DNA of 64,000 nt from VXYL01 sp965243175 (GCA_965243175.1 OZ251532.1:3162001-3226000), one strand, 5' to 3'; shown: positions 33,601 to 37,280, counted from the first letter of the stretch. The notes: a model not told the origin generated them from the letters alone. Program-made: numbers and translations.

Positions 33601-36215
33601 TGACGTTCACCGCGCAGAACTGGAACGCCGACCAGGAGGTCCGCGCCCAGTCCACCGTCGACGACGACGCGGACGACGAAACGACCACGGTGACCCACGC
33701 GGTGGCCGGCTACGCGGGCGTGTCGTCCGCCCCAACCTTGGCGGTCGAAGTGGAAGACGCCGACGCTCCCGGCTTGGCGTTCGATCCGCCGGAGGGCCTC
33801 TCCCTGACGGAAGGCGGTGCCGCGACCGCCACGTACACCGTTGTACCGACGGCGCGACCGGCGGGCACCGTGACGATCACGGTCTCGAGCGACGACGCCG
33901 GGCTGGCGTTCGACACGAACGGCGCCCCCGGCGACCAGACGGAGCTCACGTTCACTACGCTGAACTGGAACGTGCCGCAAACGGTGACGGCCCGCGCCGA
34001 GTCGGACAGCGACGCGGCCACCGAGGAGGCGACGCTGCTGCACGCGGCTTCCGGCGGAGGCTACGACGACGTGACGGCGGAATACGCCGTGCAGGTCTCG
34101 GACGCCGAAGCGGCGCCAGCCCCGGCGCGGATACTGGCGTCCTCGGCCGGCACGACGAGCCTTGCGGTGAGCTGGTCCGCATCCCCCGGCGCGAACGGCT
34201 ACTGGGTGCAGTGGCGCCCGGTCGGCGGCGAGTGGAGCCTCGACCGGCTGATCGAAGTTCCGGCCGCCGGCGCGGCATCCGCCGGCCGAACGCTCCGCGT
34301 CGCCACCGGCCCGCTCTCCGCCCGCATCGACGGCCTGCGCGAAGGCGTGGTCTACGAAGTCCGTGTTCTGGCCCTGAACCGCGGCGGCGACCCCGGCGAC
34401 CCGTCGCCAACCGCAAGCGCTACCCCGCGCCCCAGAAGCCCCGCCGGCAATCGCGCCCCGGTGGTCGCCGCGCAGCCGGAGATCGTCCTGCTGGAAGTAG
34501 GCGGCCAGACCGAACTCGACCTCTCGCCCTTGTTCCGCGATCCGGACGGCGACGCCCTGACGTACTCGGCGACATCAACGAACCCCGAAGTGGCGACGGC
34601 AACGCTCGCCGGAACCACGCTGCGCATCTTCGGCGGCCGCCCCGGCAACGCCGAGATCGCGGCGACGGCGGAAGACCCCCACGGCCTCACGGCCCGCCTG
34701 GACATCCGCGTAGGCGTCGTCGGCACCGCCTGCTCCACCGCCCCGGCGCAAGCGCCCGAAGGCGGCACGGCGGTGGTGATGGCGGAACTGGCCGCCGCGG
34801 TGGAAGGTTCGACGACGGTGCGTTGGCGCATCATGCGCGACACCGACCCGGCGACCGCCGACGCGGACGCCGCCGACCACGGCGGCGCTTCGGGCGAAGT
34901 GGAGCTCCGCGGCGGCGAACGCTGCGCCGAGATCGAGATCCCGATCCTCGACGACGCGGACGCGGAACCGGCGCGGGAGTGGTTCGAGGTGGAACTGCGC
35001 CTGCGCTACAACCGCGACGCCCGCTTGACGAAGACGACCGTTCCGGTCGTGGTGCTGGAAGGCGTCTGCGACCGCGCGCCAGCGGTGCGCCGCGCATTGA
35101 TGGCGGCAACTGGCGCGAACGCCTGCGCGGAACCGGCGCCAGCGGACCTGCGCCTGGTGCGGACGCTCGACCTCTCCGGCGCGGGCCTGGCTGCGCTGGC
35201 GGCGGAAGATCTGGGCGGCCTTCCCGGACTGCGGACGCTGGACCTGTCCGGCAACGGCCTGAGCGGCCTGCCGGCGCTGCCGGAGGCGACGCGGCTGGAA
35301 CACCTGTTGCTGGCCGGCAACGCGCTGGAAGCCGTGCCGCTGGGCGCTTTGCCGGCGCCGCAGCGGCTGCGGAGCCTGTCGCTCTCGAACAACGCCCTCG
35401 CCGACCTGCCGGCGGACGCCTTCGCGGCGGTTCCCAGCCTGCGGTCGCTGCGACTGGACGGGAACCAGCTACGAACACTGCCCGACGGCCTGTTCGCCGG
35501 TCTCGGTTCGCTCCGCCTGCTGCGTCTGGACGACAACCCCGGAGCCCCGTTCGCGCTGCCGGTGTACTTGGAGCGCATCGACGCCGAGCCGTGGGCGCTG
35601 TCGCCCGCGACGCTGCGCGTCGCCATGCTGCTGGGCGCGCCGTTCGAGACGACGCTCGGCCTTGCGGCGGAGGGTGGAGCGTTCGCCGACGGCGCCACGG
35701 AGTCGGAGACGATGGTGCTGGCTGGCGAGACGGCAAGCGAATCGTTCACCGTGGACTCGGCGACCGGCTTCGCCCGAATCTCCCTCACCGTGCCCGAACT
35801 CCCGGATCGCCAGTGCCTCACCGGCCCCTGCTGGCAAGGCTTCGCTCTTCAGGCGGGCGACCCGCTCGCCCTGTTCGCCCGCCAACCGAGAATCCTCGCC
35901 GCACCGGAGCCAGCCCCCCTCTTCGGCGACAGCCTGCGCGTAACGCTATCGTCCTTGGCGGAAGCGGGCGAACCGGGCGGCGAAATCGAATGGAGCGCCC
36001 TTTCGTCCGACCCGACGGTAGCGACCGCCCGCATCCTCGGCGGCCATCTGCTGGTGGAGCCGGAGCCCGGCGCGGAAGGCGTGGTGACGATCGAAGCGGC
36101 CGCCACCGACACCCACGGCCAGACGGCGACGGTGCGTTTCGAAGTGCGCGTGGAGTTCCACTGGCCGCTCAGCCCGACCCGCGGCTGGCGCGGGGCTCTG
36201 CCGACGGGCGAGTAG
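6606..36215 (+). CDS. Giant secreted multidomain repeat protein (about 9,870 residues)
   Basis: One uninterrupted frame encoding a probable cell-surface or secreted adhesin-like protein of about 1 MDa. An N-terminal signal peptide is clear (ALAASVLALAAFATVPALA, cleavage near residue 70). Then: a beta-rich N-terminal domain (to ~400); eight modules of DxDxDG-type calcium motif plus GLUG-like repeats, most followed by an Ig-like He_PIG domain (GLPPGM.F...GTG.C, ~405-4965); a long array of ~110-residue Calx-beta-like repeats marked by LTFT..NWNT and D.D..E..T.THTAS (to ~9160); a fibronectin III domain (~9170-9270), a cadherin-like domain, another Calx-beta-like domain, and about five leucine-rich repeats (~9516-9650). 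The C-terminus is basic (PTRGWRGALPTGE) with no sorting motif I recognise. The true start is uncertain: GTG 6606 and ATG 6619 (other frame) precede a 20-C tract, and GTG 6660 follows it. No secretion genes are adjacent. Confidence 0.9.
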   Translation: MRRAHDPPPPPPPRKRRAVAAALGDAPANVRPGAVHPAARTASRTPSRPRAALAASVLALAAFATVPALAQEVSVSITSTPANGTHYVAGEAITTRLTMPQIQSGAIRNARMKLDIGGVERQAVSTSSYLYRLTQVNFTYTVVAADRDADGITIPANSITGSDNWFKVGGGFLNRDHSALANQSAHKVFGAPALISATNPAALTETTLNGATVTVDLGPTTFGASVSASSFALVTNPTFTGLSISSVSGGTSGSTSATLTLAFTGDFDAPATLAVRVLAAAHSGSTNATTPTVSLVPTPAVVIDRPRLTVDEGASATYTVALAAHPGGAIDVALSVTDNTDVTLDESTLTFTATNWNTARTVTATAASDTGSGDETATIRHAVGGALHGSVTQDLFVAVQDDEQTGTDYDADEDGLIDIDSLDKFNAMRWDLDGNGAVAAGDTANYTNAFPGAAPGMGCPDGSDADDEPDACVGYELTSDLDFDTDGNGSTWTGDPASPVPDPNDAYYNGGGGWAPIGNRGARFDTTFHGRGHVVSNLYASHSANDVGVFRATGTSARIVAVGFRNLRVRGWHNIGGLVGHNQGRIAGVWLTGNVHGGNAVGGLVGATQTASSVIVASYSLATVHANSQSAGLAGWNDSASSIRASYSTGASGGTSGFSRGTGTVVASYWDTTLSGISDDSDTTPPEGRTSAQLQAPTEYGGSGLYAAWDDQDVDGDSVSGEAVDDDAWDFGTSVQHPVLKFGGFDSAVQFALQPPVFTGTVSNISDARTGVNVQSFQIPAATHAGPVTYVVAGLPPGMAFDVAGTGACSALRTICGAPTRAGMYTVVVEAVNADGSASSSLTFTITVGGVEIDAIASTTAVVEAGPIALDEDENETTSQAYQVRLTSAPTANVTVTIASADTSAVTVDDTDGNNPGVQNTLSFTTGNWSTWQTATVRVVQDTDFLNETVAVTHAASGGGYDNQTATLTVTVDDDEPGTEVLVDANPNTAAIDAGPLLLDENSALTRNYSVRLSSQPPVSVTVALASDNAAVTVSPTELTFTTQNWRTAQTVAATTTADADAVDEGADVVHAIARTEFSTTLRVGVRDAERTGTDYDTDEDGLIEIDSIAQLNAMRWDLDGNGGASGGNADSYATAFPTASAGMGCPNRGDADDDPDPCIGYELTSDLDLAGSVWDPIGPDATPNNSAHFNATFDGNGHVIRNLVVNRGANYAGLFAVLRSNAVVRALGLPGVQVRLGSFSGAALAGQSWGRVAAVWATGEVRGGGNLGGLVGVLQSGGTVTASYAAVALECTDGRAVKVGGLVGENLAGGSVAASYATGTVTGVCQTSGRSGLTSGAGAVTASYWDTTLSGIEDDDDADPPEGRSRSDLQTPTQYGATGLYADWDEYDVDGNGTSDDAWNFGTNSQHPVLKFGGFDTAAQFALQPPDFGSGAVSQPTLRTGLSSTIQIPPATGGTVAYTANGLPPGMVFDADGSGACTAARTICGAPTRAGRFAVTVWATNAAGVSARLDFVLEVGGIEIDTDPETPQVDGGIVALAEDRGSPARSKRYAVRLTSAPTGDVTVTITSSDTGAVTVDADADTSGLQSQITFTTMNWNTAQIVTLAAVQDDTGVDERATITHAASGGGFAGQSALLTATVADDETPAVLVDADPSTARIEARRLTLDEATTESKSYGVYLAALPTATVRLAVASGDAGAATVDRSQLTFTTTNWNTAQTVRVTAQADGDALDERVILAHTANGADEYVGVSEHLAVVVADDETHSGDYDDDDNDLIDIRSLAQLNAVRWDLDGDGTAVAADAANYAAAFPNAVTGMGCPNSCEGYELRRDLDFDTDGDGATWTEVNGRVVGDAHDAYYNDGAGFEPIGGSATYDGRFNGNGHLVRNLFISRGENYVGLFGRIGSTGRIYAVGVVDAYVQGQTFVGILTGDVRGVAVACYTTGSVRGNRIVGGLSGQLSGGGDTLATYSLATVSVSGELGGGLVGGTYGGETINASWAAGPVRGRSSGGLSGGHSGAVLGVPSYWDTDTSGRTRSFGGVGLPTSALQRPTAYGAAGIYSTWDDQDVDGDGTRGVAADPDDDAWDFGTSRQYPALKIGAFDTATQFNAAPTSFGTVRTPNPGFQAGVAQYLQFPAASTSSGATVIYSVTGLPPGLQFDIDGTGACGAALTLCGAPTAPGTFTVVLRAANRSGVAELRYAVTVEGILIDAIPGTQTVDSGPLALEELSSSTSSSGNYSVKLSGEPSANTTVTIVSADAGAVTVDTSTVSGLQDTLTFTTMNWNTAQTVTLAAVQDDDPVDESVVITHTASGGLDSTAYLTATVDDDEPPLAVVIDADASTPATVDPDPLVLEEGASPGKEYALKLPQAPSAAVTVTVMSRSGEVTVDTDSMVGAQTTLTFSTMNWNTWQTVTASAAEDDDAVDEATGIDHVASGAAEFAGATTGLRIGVRDDERTGTDYDADEDGLIEIDSLAQLNAMRWDLDGDGVSANAGYDSAFPGASAGMGCPDGEDPDGLPDACAGYELTRDLDFDTDGDGATYTLSGATATGDGDDAYNNGGSGWDPIGPPSGSLSFDATFDGNGHVIRNLFVNRSDRNLVGLFSALRPNAAVRALGLPGARVIGNWSTAPLAGENSGRMAAVWTSGVAQGLGNVGGLTGVLRQGGTIVASYSTAAVACTGTGATHRASGLVGLSQSTAASGAIAASYSTGAVTGACPTGSKSGLTSGGTASASYWDTALSGINDDTDADPPEGRTTSQLQAPTDASGIYASWDDEDVDGDGVAGTVLDDSWDFGTNAQHPVLKFRGLDAALQFNSQGTDSAPSFGMATVANRTFPQGRPVLPLQIPAATGGNGVLSYAAAGLPAGLVFDADGSGACQTPRAICGTPTTSGSAVTVTIAAADNDDNTSDDATLTFDITVTAPSTDVGAVLIDAEPGTAALDPGPLLLSEASADANNALGYAVRLSAQPTGNVTVAVASDDTGAVTVSPASLTFTTQNWNTAQTVTATAVAESTDAVDESVDITHTPTGGGYSGAVTLRVAVSDAERTNTDYDTDENGLIEISTLAQLNAMRWDLDGNGSPTGDSGAYATAFPTAAAGMGCPTGGCTGYELTQDLDFDTDGDGSTHTAGTSDAQDTYHNSGSGWDPIGANAAPGDSTHFNATFDGNGHSIHNLYINRNRNWSALFAALRGDAVVRSLGLPNAHVRAGQGSVAPLAGESIGRVEAVWASGSVAGNANIGGLLGQNLAGGVVVASYSKAATQCGTGGGAGLVAYNAGAIVASYATGAITGGCAASNKHGLASGPGTTAGSYWDTAMSGVTASAQGAGRTTAQLQTPTSATGIYAGWDALDVDGDGDSREAPWRFGTSSQYPALGYRDADPIPQRGDYDLDDDGLIEVYTLAQLNAIRWDLNGDGAPASGNAADYGKAFRNHVAGMGCPTSGGCTGYELQNDLDFDTDGDGSTWTQPTGGAFTGDAGDAYYNGNNGWDPIGPASAPSATTHFNATFDGKGHVVENLLMNRSRNYQGLFAALAGNAVVRSLGLSNVRVRFGSNYVGALAGRNAGRVAAAWSSGSVQAEDEAGGLVGQNDSGAAIVASYSTAAVDGWAPTAGYTVGGLAGVNAGAIVASYAAGAVTGNAPNQHGLAGGSGTFTASYWDTDRSGINDDSDANPPEGITSANLRKPTGYTDIYDAWDDQDVDGDNTAGENPDDDAWDFGDQWQWPVLKFGGLDTARQIALQPNVPPTFAATVPPFPQFVTFRKDYQIDPFQIPAATGGEGVGYTYTASGLPVGLVFDADGTGSCPGSAPRTICGTPTVNSTSPVTIYAADGDTNTDDGDRAELGFVVVVATPIATLTSRPATLAEANLNGAEITVTLGTALFESGVIASSFMLNTDVSGLAIGSLATVSEGDSAATFTLAYDGTDFDTARTLAVTVAEAAHDLKGTLTTASVAVAASQDVLLQPVELRAPTSSPLALTEAATGGGNTDGFTVRMPTAPGANTTIAVASADTGAVTVAPPTLTFTATNFATAQSVTVTAQADDDTRDETVPVTLTAAGVGVLATVTVTVDDDDAGTVLIDADPTTAALDPGPLLLAEGDTGAYTVRLSAQPSADTTVAVASGDTGAVTVDESSLTFTMQNWSAPQTVTATAVAEASNSVDESVTVSHEATGGGYGGTSSNLRVGVSDAERTGTDFDTDEDGLIEISTLAQLNAVRWDLDGNGVVSVGNHANYRGAGGAFANASAGMGCPAGTGGTPACRGYELTRDLDFDTDGDGSSHDGGTSDSDDAYHNSGMGWDPIGPSSTPTDSTHFNAVFDGNGHSIHNLFVSRNRNYGGLFAALRGDATVRSLGLPNAHVDIDQQGSAAPLAGASWGRVEAVWASGSAAGKANIAGLLGQNLAGAVVVASYSKASAQCSAGTAAGLVGYNAGTIVASYATGAITGGCAATAKHGLADGPGTATASNWDRETSGVTTSDQGTGRTTAQLKTPTSATGIYAGWADMDVDGDGDPHESPWHFGTDSQYPALRYRGADPIPQRGDYDLDDDGLIEVRTLAQLDAIRWDLNGDGAPSTGTNDAGSYAKAFRGHVTGMGCPAAMGGATACEGYELENDLDFDTDGDGATHTGGTSDSGDAYHDGGSGWDPIGPAATVSDSTHFNAVFDGKGHVVRNLYVNRAHRYAGLFGGTASDATVRALGVANAYVEAWNFSGVLSGENAGRIAAVWTSGSVQGGSHIGGLAGAATATSTIVASYSTASAQCTGTGAADLAGGLVGANAGTIAASYSTGAVTGACPTANKHGLAGGSGTFTASYWDVNRSGIADDVGADSPEGETSANLRQPTGYTGLYSTWDDQDVDGDSTAGEAPDDDAWDFGDQWQWPALKFGGLDTAPQIALQPNTPPTFGTGSVANKTYRKDHEILTFQVPAASGGEGVGYTYEASGLPAGLVFEGVCGARGVCGTPTANTTGAQTVTIYAHDGDTNREDSDRAVLTFTITVVTPTATLAASNPTSLTEANLDGAEVTVTLADTAFASGVGQSSFTVGGNVPGVTISSLATVTAGDTTATLTLTYTGADFTAIRTLSVSVAASAHDLPGAIASSAVNVAPTPGAVVSRTTLALEEDPSAGGGTSRNVGTYTVALTADPTPASGLTCLVTIEATSDNADVAIDNDVSPLTERLSFTGLNWNVPQTVTVTVASDNDAVDDAATIGHRRPGGSCVGGFFGTPTISSVTVNVHDDETAAILLDADPSSPATDESGPLALDELSTSSDNSKSYTARLSAEPTADVTVTVTSDDTTALTVNDTDGDAMGVQNTLTFTSTNWNTPQTLTLTAAQDSDSIGENVTITHAASTAAMSEYTNVQATLTANLTDKDTPGFVFDADPSSPATDEAGPLELQELSSSTTNSADYTVRLTALPTQTVTATITSSDTSAVTVGQSTLTFTTTSWNTPQTVTLSAQQDDGGANESVTIAHSAATATSSEYTNVSSEFTATVDDDETPAITLSTTALAVPEGSSADYTVRLATEPEGGSVTVAITGAGNGLTPSPTSLTFTAANWNTARSVRVTAANDNDGTNEQAMLTHASSGGEYDDATDVVLTATASDSDTPSLAVSPTMLTVDENGTNTYTVRLNTQPSATVTVTVGGASGTVTVDTAATSGNQNTLTFTNTNWATNQTVTVAAGSDDNARNEEVSLTHTASGGDYASLALASRPGVTVTVDDDETAGILLDADPNTPNDQSGPLALNELPTATNNSVSYTVRLSSEPTQDATVTIASDDAAVTVDDTDGDSLNGVQNTLTFTSTNWNTPQTVTLTAADDTNGTPESATITHTVSGPTEYASVQATITANTTDDDAPAFVFDADPDVANDQAGPLALEELQSSSTNSDDYTVRLSAQPTQTVTATITSGNTSSVTVDDTDTGNPGDQNTLTFTSANWNTPQTVTLTAQQDDNGFDENVTITHNAATTPSSEFNNVSGSFMASVTDDETPAITLSATSLTVPEENSRTYTVQLATEPVGGSVTVTITGAENRLSASPTSLTFTAGNWDTARTVTVAAANDNDGTNDMATFSHAASGADYGSVPAATLVATSTDDDAPSLQVSVTALTVDENSTNAYTIRLNTQPSATVTVTVSGASGAVTVDTSTTTGDQNTLTFTNANWATSQTVTVAAGDDGNATNEEVSLTHTASGGDYAGLPPGSRPGVTVTVDDDDTAGILVDADPDTANDQSGPVLVNELSTASNNTHDYTVRLSSEPTQTTTVTITSNLASVTVADTDGDSLNGVQNTLTFTAANWSTPRTVTLTAAQDDNGIGESATITHTSTTASASEYANLQATLTANTSDDDAPAFVFDTDLNMANDQSGPLALNELSPTNSADYTVRLYTQPTRTVTATITSGNTASVMVDDTDGIAQGDQNTLVFTSSNWNTPQTVTLTAQQDDNGFDENVTITHAARTTPNSEYTNVNGSFTASVNDDETPAITLSTSTLTVPEQNSAAYTVRLATEPVGGNVTVDITGAENSLSASPTRLIFTTTNWDTLRTVRVTAANDQNGENEMATFRHAASGADYGGVAAAELVATSTDNDTRRLQVTPTTLEVDENSSGRYRIRLNTQPSADVTVTVSGASGAVTVDTSTTTGDQNTLTFSTTTWSAYQTVSVAAGDDGNATNEMLTLTHTASGGGYGSLGAGARPSVQLTVDDDDTAGIVLDADPNTPNDQSGPLALAELSTASNNSVDYTVRLSSEPTQTATVTITSDDTTAVTVDDTDTGNPGVQNTLTFTNTNWNTPQTVTLTAAQDTDGVGENVTITHTAATASQSEYTNLQATITANTTDAQAPGFVFDADPSSPATNEAGPLQLNELSSSSTNTDDYTVRLTSQPTQTVTATITSGNTAAVTVDDTDTGNPGTQNTLTFTASNWNTPQTVTLTAQQDDNGYDESVTIAHAAATTTNSEYRNVNGSFMAAVTDDETPAITLSATTLSVQEQSSATYTVRLATEPVGGSVTVDVAGAADGLSASPTRLVFTTGNWDTERAVRITAANDQDGDSEVVTFSHAASGADYGSVPAAELVATSTDNDTPSLQVTPTTLEVDENSSGCYRVRLNTQPTGNVTVTVSGATGAVTVDTSTTSGDQNTLTFTTTTWSAQQTVTVAAGDDGNAVNEMLTLAHAASGGGYGALGAGARPSVRLAVDDDDIAGILVDADPNTANDQPGPVLLNELSTATNNTHDYTVRLSSEPTQDTTVTITSNIASVTVGDTDGDSLNGVQNTLTFTSTNWNTPRTVTLTAAEDDNGVGESATITHTSSTSSASEYTNLQATLTANTTDDDAPSFVFDADPDTANDQSGPLALNELSSSPTNSDAYTVRLYTQPVQTVTATITSNTSSVTVADTDGDSANGVQNTLTFTATNWATPQTVTLTAQQDDNGFDESATITHRARTTPNSEYTNVNGTFTASVTDDETPAITLSATTLTVPEQNSRTYTVRLATEPVGGAVTVDIAGAADGLSASPTRLIFTTGNWDTERTVRITAANDLDGDNETVTFTHAASGADYGGVPMAALVATSTDNDTPSLQVTPTTLEVDENSSGTYRVRLNTQPSADVTVTVSGASGAVTVDTSTTTGNQNTLTFSTTTWSAHQTVTVAAGDDGNAVNEMLTLTHAASGGDYGALGAGVRPSVQLTVDDDDTAGIVLDTDPNTPNDQSGSVLLNELSTASNNTHDYTVRLSSEPTQDATVTITSNLAAVTVGDTDGDSLNGVQNTLTFTSTNWNTPRTVTLTAAEDDNGVGESATITHTSATSASSEYTNLQATLTANTADDDTPSFVFDADPDTANDQSGPLQLNELSSSSTNSDDYTVRLYTQPTRTVTATITSNTPSVTVGDTDGDSLNGVQNTLTFTATNWNTPQTVTLTAQQDDNGFDESATITHRARTTPNSEYTNVNGTFTASVTDDETPAITLSATTLTVPEQDSRTYTVRLATEPVGGNATVDVTGASLGLSASPTRLIFTTGNWDTERTVRVTAANDLDGDNETVTFTHAASGADYGGVPTAALVATSTDNDTPSLQVTPITLEVDENASGRYRIRLNTQPSATVTVTVSGATGAVTVDTSTTSGDQNTLTFTITTWSAHQTVTVSASDDGNAVNEMLTLSHAASGGDYGSLGAGARPSVQLTVDDDDTAGILVDADPNTPNDQSGPLALAELSTATNNSVDYTVRLSSEPTQDATVTITSNDTTAVTVDDTDGDSLNGVQNTLTFTSSNWNTPRTVTLTAAEDDDGVGESATITHTSSTSSASEYTNLSATLTANTTDDDAPSFVFDADPDTANDQSGPLQLNELSSSTTNSDDYTVRLYTQPTRAVTATITSSTPSVTVDTAPASGNQNTLTFTATNWNTPQTVTLTAQQDDNGFDEAATITHRARTTPNSEYTNVNGTFTATTTDDETPAITLSASTLTVPEQNSATYTVRLDTEPVGGNATVTITGAADGITPNPTRLIFTAGNWDTPRQVRVSAANDNDSTNEVVTLSHAASGADYGGVPTAAIVVTATDDDTPSLNVSPTRLTVRENRTATYTMRLNTQPSAAVTVSVSGTTAEVTVDETALTFTTTNWNAARTITVSAADDDNATDETVNLLHAATGGDYTGLALASRPGVEVSVDDNDTPALVIDPDPTAGPLALNEMSGHADNAKDYTVRLATEPTAQVEVAVSSDDRAVSVDNDATPRTRTLTFTTTNWATAQAVTATAAEDDDASNETVTITHTASGGDYEGVSAQLSATTLDDDEPAIVVAASSLMSSGVTEGTTATYTVRLDTEPDGVARVSVAAEGPVSVDLDRNQAGVQRWLRFDATNWNTPRTASVRGLDDADAASGTATLRHTASGADYAGAPAVDVQFAVSDNDTRQVLTDATTVDVNEGSTASYSVTLAAAPTGGTVEVTPTSSDAAVATVSPTTLRFTASNWNAPQRVTVRGVSDGAASITHPTTGADYGSAPSPTVAATVRDEDAPGVRVEPPLLRIAEGAMGSYRVRLNTEPSTDVTVTATSGSSELTLRDGTQNVGTLTLTFTAQNWNADQEVRAQSTVDDDADDETTTVTHAVAGYAGVSSAPTLAVEVEDADAPGLAFDPPEGLSLTEGGAATATYTVVPTARPAGTVTITVSSDDAGLAFDTNGAPGDQTELTFTTLNWNVPQTVTARAESDSDAATEEATLLHAASGGGYDDVTAEYAVQVSDAEAAPAPARILASSAGTTSLAVSWSASPGANGYWVQWRPVGGEWSLDRLIEVPAAGAASAGRTLRVATGPLSARIDGLREGVVYEVRVLALNRGGDPGDPSPTASATPRPRSPAGNRAPVVAAQPEIVLLEVGGQTELDLSPLFRDPDGDALTYSATSTNPEVATATLAGTTLRIFGGRPGNAEIAATAEDPHGLTARLDIRVGVVGTACSTAPAQAPEGGTAVVMAELAAAVEGSTTVRWRIMRDTDPATADADAADHGGASGEVELRGGERCAEIEIPILDDADAEPAREWFEVELRLRYNRDARLTKTTVPVVVLEGVCDRAPAVRRALMAATGANACAEPAPADLRLVRTLDLSGAGLAALAAEDLGGLPGLRTLDLSGNGLSGLPALPEATRLEHLLLAGNALEAVPLGALPAPQRLRSLSLSNNALADLPADAFAAVPSLRSLRLDGNQLRTLPDGLFAGLGSLRLLRLDDNPGAPFALPVYLERIDAEPWALSPATLRVAMLLGAPFETTLGLAAEGGAFADGATESETMVLAGETASESFTVDSATGFARISLTVPELPDRQCLTGPCWQGFALQAGDPLALFARQPRILAAPEPAPLFGDSLRVTLSSLAEAGEPGGEIEWSALSSDPTVATARILGGHLLVEPEPGAEGVVTIEAAATDTHGQTATVRFEVRVEFHWPLSPTRGWRGALPTGE
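6624..6643 (+). repeat. Homopolymeric tract of 20 C at the start of the giant gene
   Basis: A run of 20 C lies between two possible start codons (GTG 6606, ATG 6619) and the signal-peptide coding region. The ATG at 6619 is out of frame with the main frame at this length; a tract of 21 or 18 C would fuse it. Such tracts change length by slipped-strand mispairing, and their length is also error-prone in assemblies. Confidence 0.85.
7818..21500 (+). repeat. Eight GLUG/Ca-type modules within the giant gene
   Basis: Modules begin near 7818, 9880, 11894, 13957, 15720, 16728, 19126 and 20157. Each opens with an acidic DxDxDG-like stretch and GLIEI, then LAQLNAMRWDLDGNG, a cysteine pair (MGCP...C.GYEL), DLDFDTDGDG, GWDPIG, a GHVIRNL beta-helix-like GLUG region with GLFAAL, VASYSTG and SYWDT, and a closing WDDQDVDGD motif. 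Modules 5-6 and 7-8 follow each other directly; the others are separated by Ig-like and Calx-beta-like domains. Confidence 0.85.
22251..32420 (+). repeat. Seven tandem ~1.45-kb super-repeats within the giant gene
   Basis: A unit of four Calx-beta-like domains recurs with starts at 22251, 23691, 25146, 26601, 28065, 29526 and 30987, ending near 32420 (unit lengths 1434-1464 bp). Each unit starts with AGI-L-DADP...NDQSGP, and the four domains carry distinct signatures (SSEPTQ, YTQPTRTVTATI, ATEPVGG, LNTQPSA). Neighbouring units are nearly identical over long stretches. Confidence 0.85.
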
Positions 36216-36359
36216 CCACGGGGAGTGCCAGCAGGAGAGCCAGGCTTGCTTGGCTACGTCGCGAAGCCGCGAGCCTCCGGCGCTCCAAACCGCCCCTCCG
36301 CCAACCACCTCCAGCGAGTTCGCTAGCGCATCGTCGGCGGCTTAGCGTATCGTAGCGGG

Positions 36360-37280
36360 ATGGGCGCGGCGCAGGACTACACGGCGTATGGGCTGCGCGT
36401 GCGTTCGGCCATTGCGTTGCCTTATCGGCTGGCGGTGCCTTCGGATGAGCACCCGGACGTGCGCGTTCGCTTCGGTGCTGTTCCCGAGCGGCTGGAGTCG
36501 CCCCATCGGGTCAATCCGCGGGGCATCTGGGAGGCTGCGCCGAACCGCTTCCTGTTTCGCGTCGGGGGCATCGCCCGTTATCTCGTTGCCGATGGCACGG
36601 AGGTCCTCGTCGAGCCGGACGGCGGCAGCGAACGCAATATCGGGATAACCCTCGTTGGTTCGGCCTTCGCGGCGCTGCTGCAACAGCGCGGCATTGCCGC
36701 GTTCCACGCGAGCGCGGTGGCGACGCCGGCTGGCGCCGCGCTCTTTCTCGGGGCTTCCGGGGCAGGGAAGTCGACGCTGCTGGCGGGGCTGGTGGACCGA
36801 GGCTACGCGATGCTGGCGGACGACCTCGCTGGCGTGGACTTGGACTCGGCGGGCCGTCCGGTCGTGCTGCCGGCGTTTCCGACCATGCGTTTGTGGGATG
36901 AAGCGCTGGATGCGTTGGACTGGCGCGAGCGCTCGCTTGGGCGGGTAAGCGACGGTCTGGAGAAGTTCCTGGTGCCGGCGTCGCGTTTCCACGATGCGCC
37001 GCTGGCGATCGGCCATGTCTTCGTCGTCATCCGCGACGATGAGGACATCGTCGAACGGCGCACCACGTCGAGGGCGGAGACCTTGGCGTGGCTGACGAGA
37101 TTCCGCTATCGCGCCCGCTTCATGGAGGGGCTTGCGCAGGAGGGGCGGACCTTCCGAACCATCGCCGCGATGGCCAGGAAGACCCGTGCGGTGCCGCTGC
37201 GCCGTTCTGCGGGGCCGCTTCGCACCAGTGGCTTGGTGGATTGCATCGAGGCGCGCATGAACCTCGCTGGCGCTTCGTGA
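36360..37280 (+). CDS. HPr-kinase-like peptide kinase (copy 1)
   Basis: A 306-residue P-loop protein of the HPr kinase-like family found in kinase-containing lasso peptide clusters. The phosphate-binding loop GASGAGKST is near residue 131. It is preceded by FHASAVA, which matches the HPr kinase pattern of a catalytic-region histidine just before the P-loop. After it come MLADDLAGV and the conserved LPAFPTMRLW. Unlike true HprK it has no separate N-terminal DRTGG-like domain; the first 110 residues instead follow YGLRVRSAIALP and end VEPDGGSERNI. In characterised clusters such enzymes phosphorylate a Ser of the peptide. It runs convergently with the cyclase gene, so it is transcribed separately from the other cluster genes, and it is clearly paralogous to 41197-42162. 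Confidence 0.8.
   Translation: MGAAQDYTAYGLRVRSAIALPYRLAVPSDEHPDVRVRFGAVPERLESPHRVNPRGIWEAAPNRFLFRVGGIARYLVADGTEVLVEPDGGSERNIGITLVGSAFAALLQQRGIAAFHASAVATPAGAALFLGASGAGKSTLLAGLVDRGYAMLADDLAGVDLDSAGRPVVLPAFPTMRLWDEALDALDWRERSLGRVSDGLEKFLVPASRFHDAPLAIGHVFVVIRDDEDIVERRTTSRAETLAWLTRFRYRARFMEGLAQEGRTFRTIAAMARKTRAVPLRRSAGPLRTSGLVDCIEARMNLAGAS

Noticed and set aside
26435..36355. A 3,306-codon plus-strand frame overlapping the 3' third of the giant gene (also 13805-18454 and 19325-24235)
   Set aside because: Arg/His/Gly-rich shadow frames of the repeat gene with no recognisable domain; the sense frame has continuous Calx-beta, FN3 and LRR domains.
36216..36359. Rho-independent terminator after the giant gene
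   Set aside because: Small stems such as TCGCG-CGCGA can be drawn, but none is followed by a T run.
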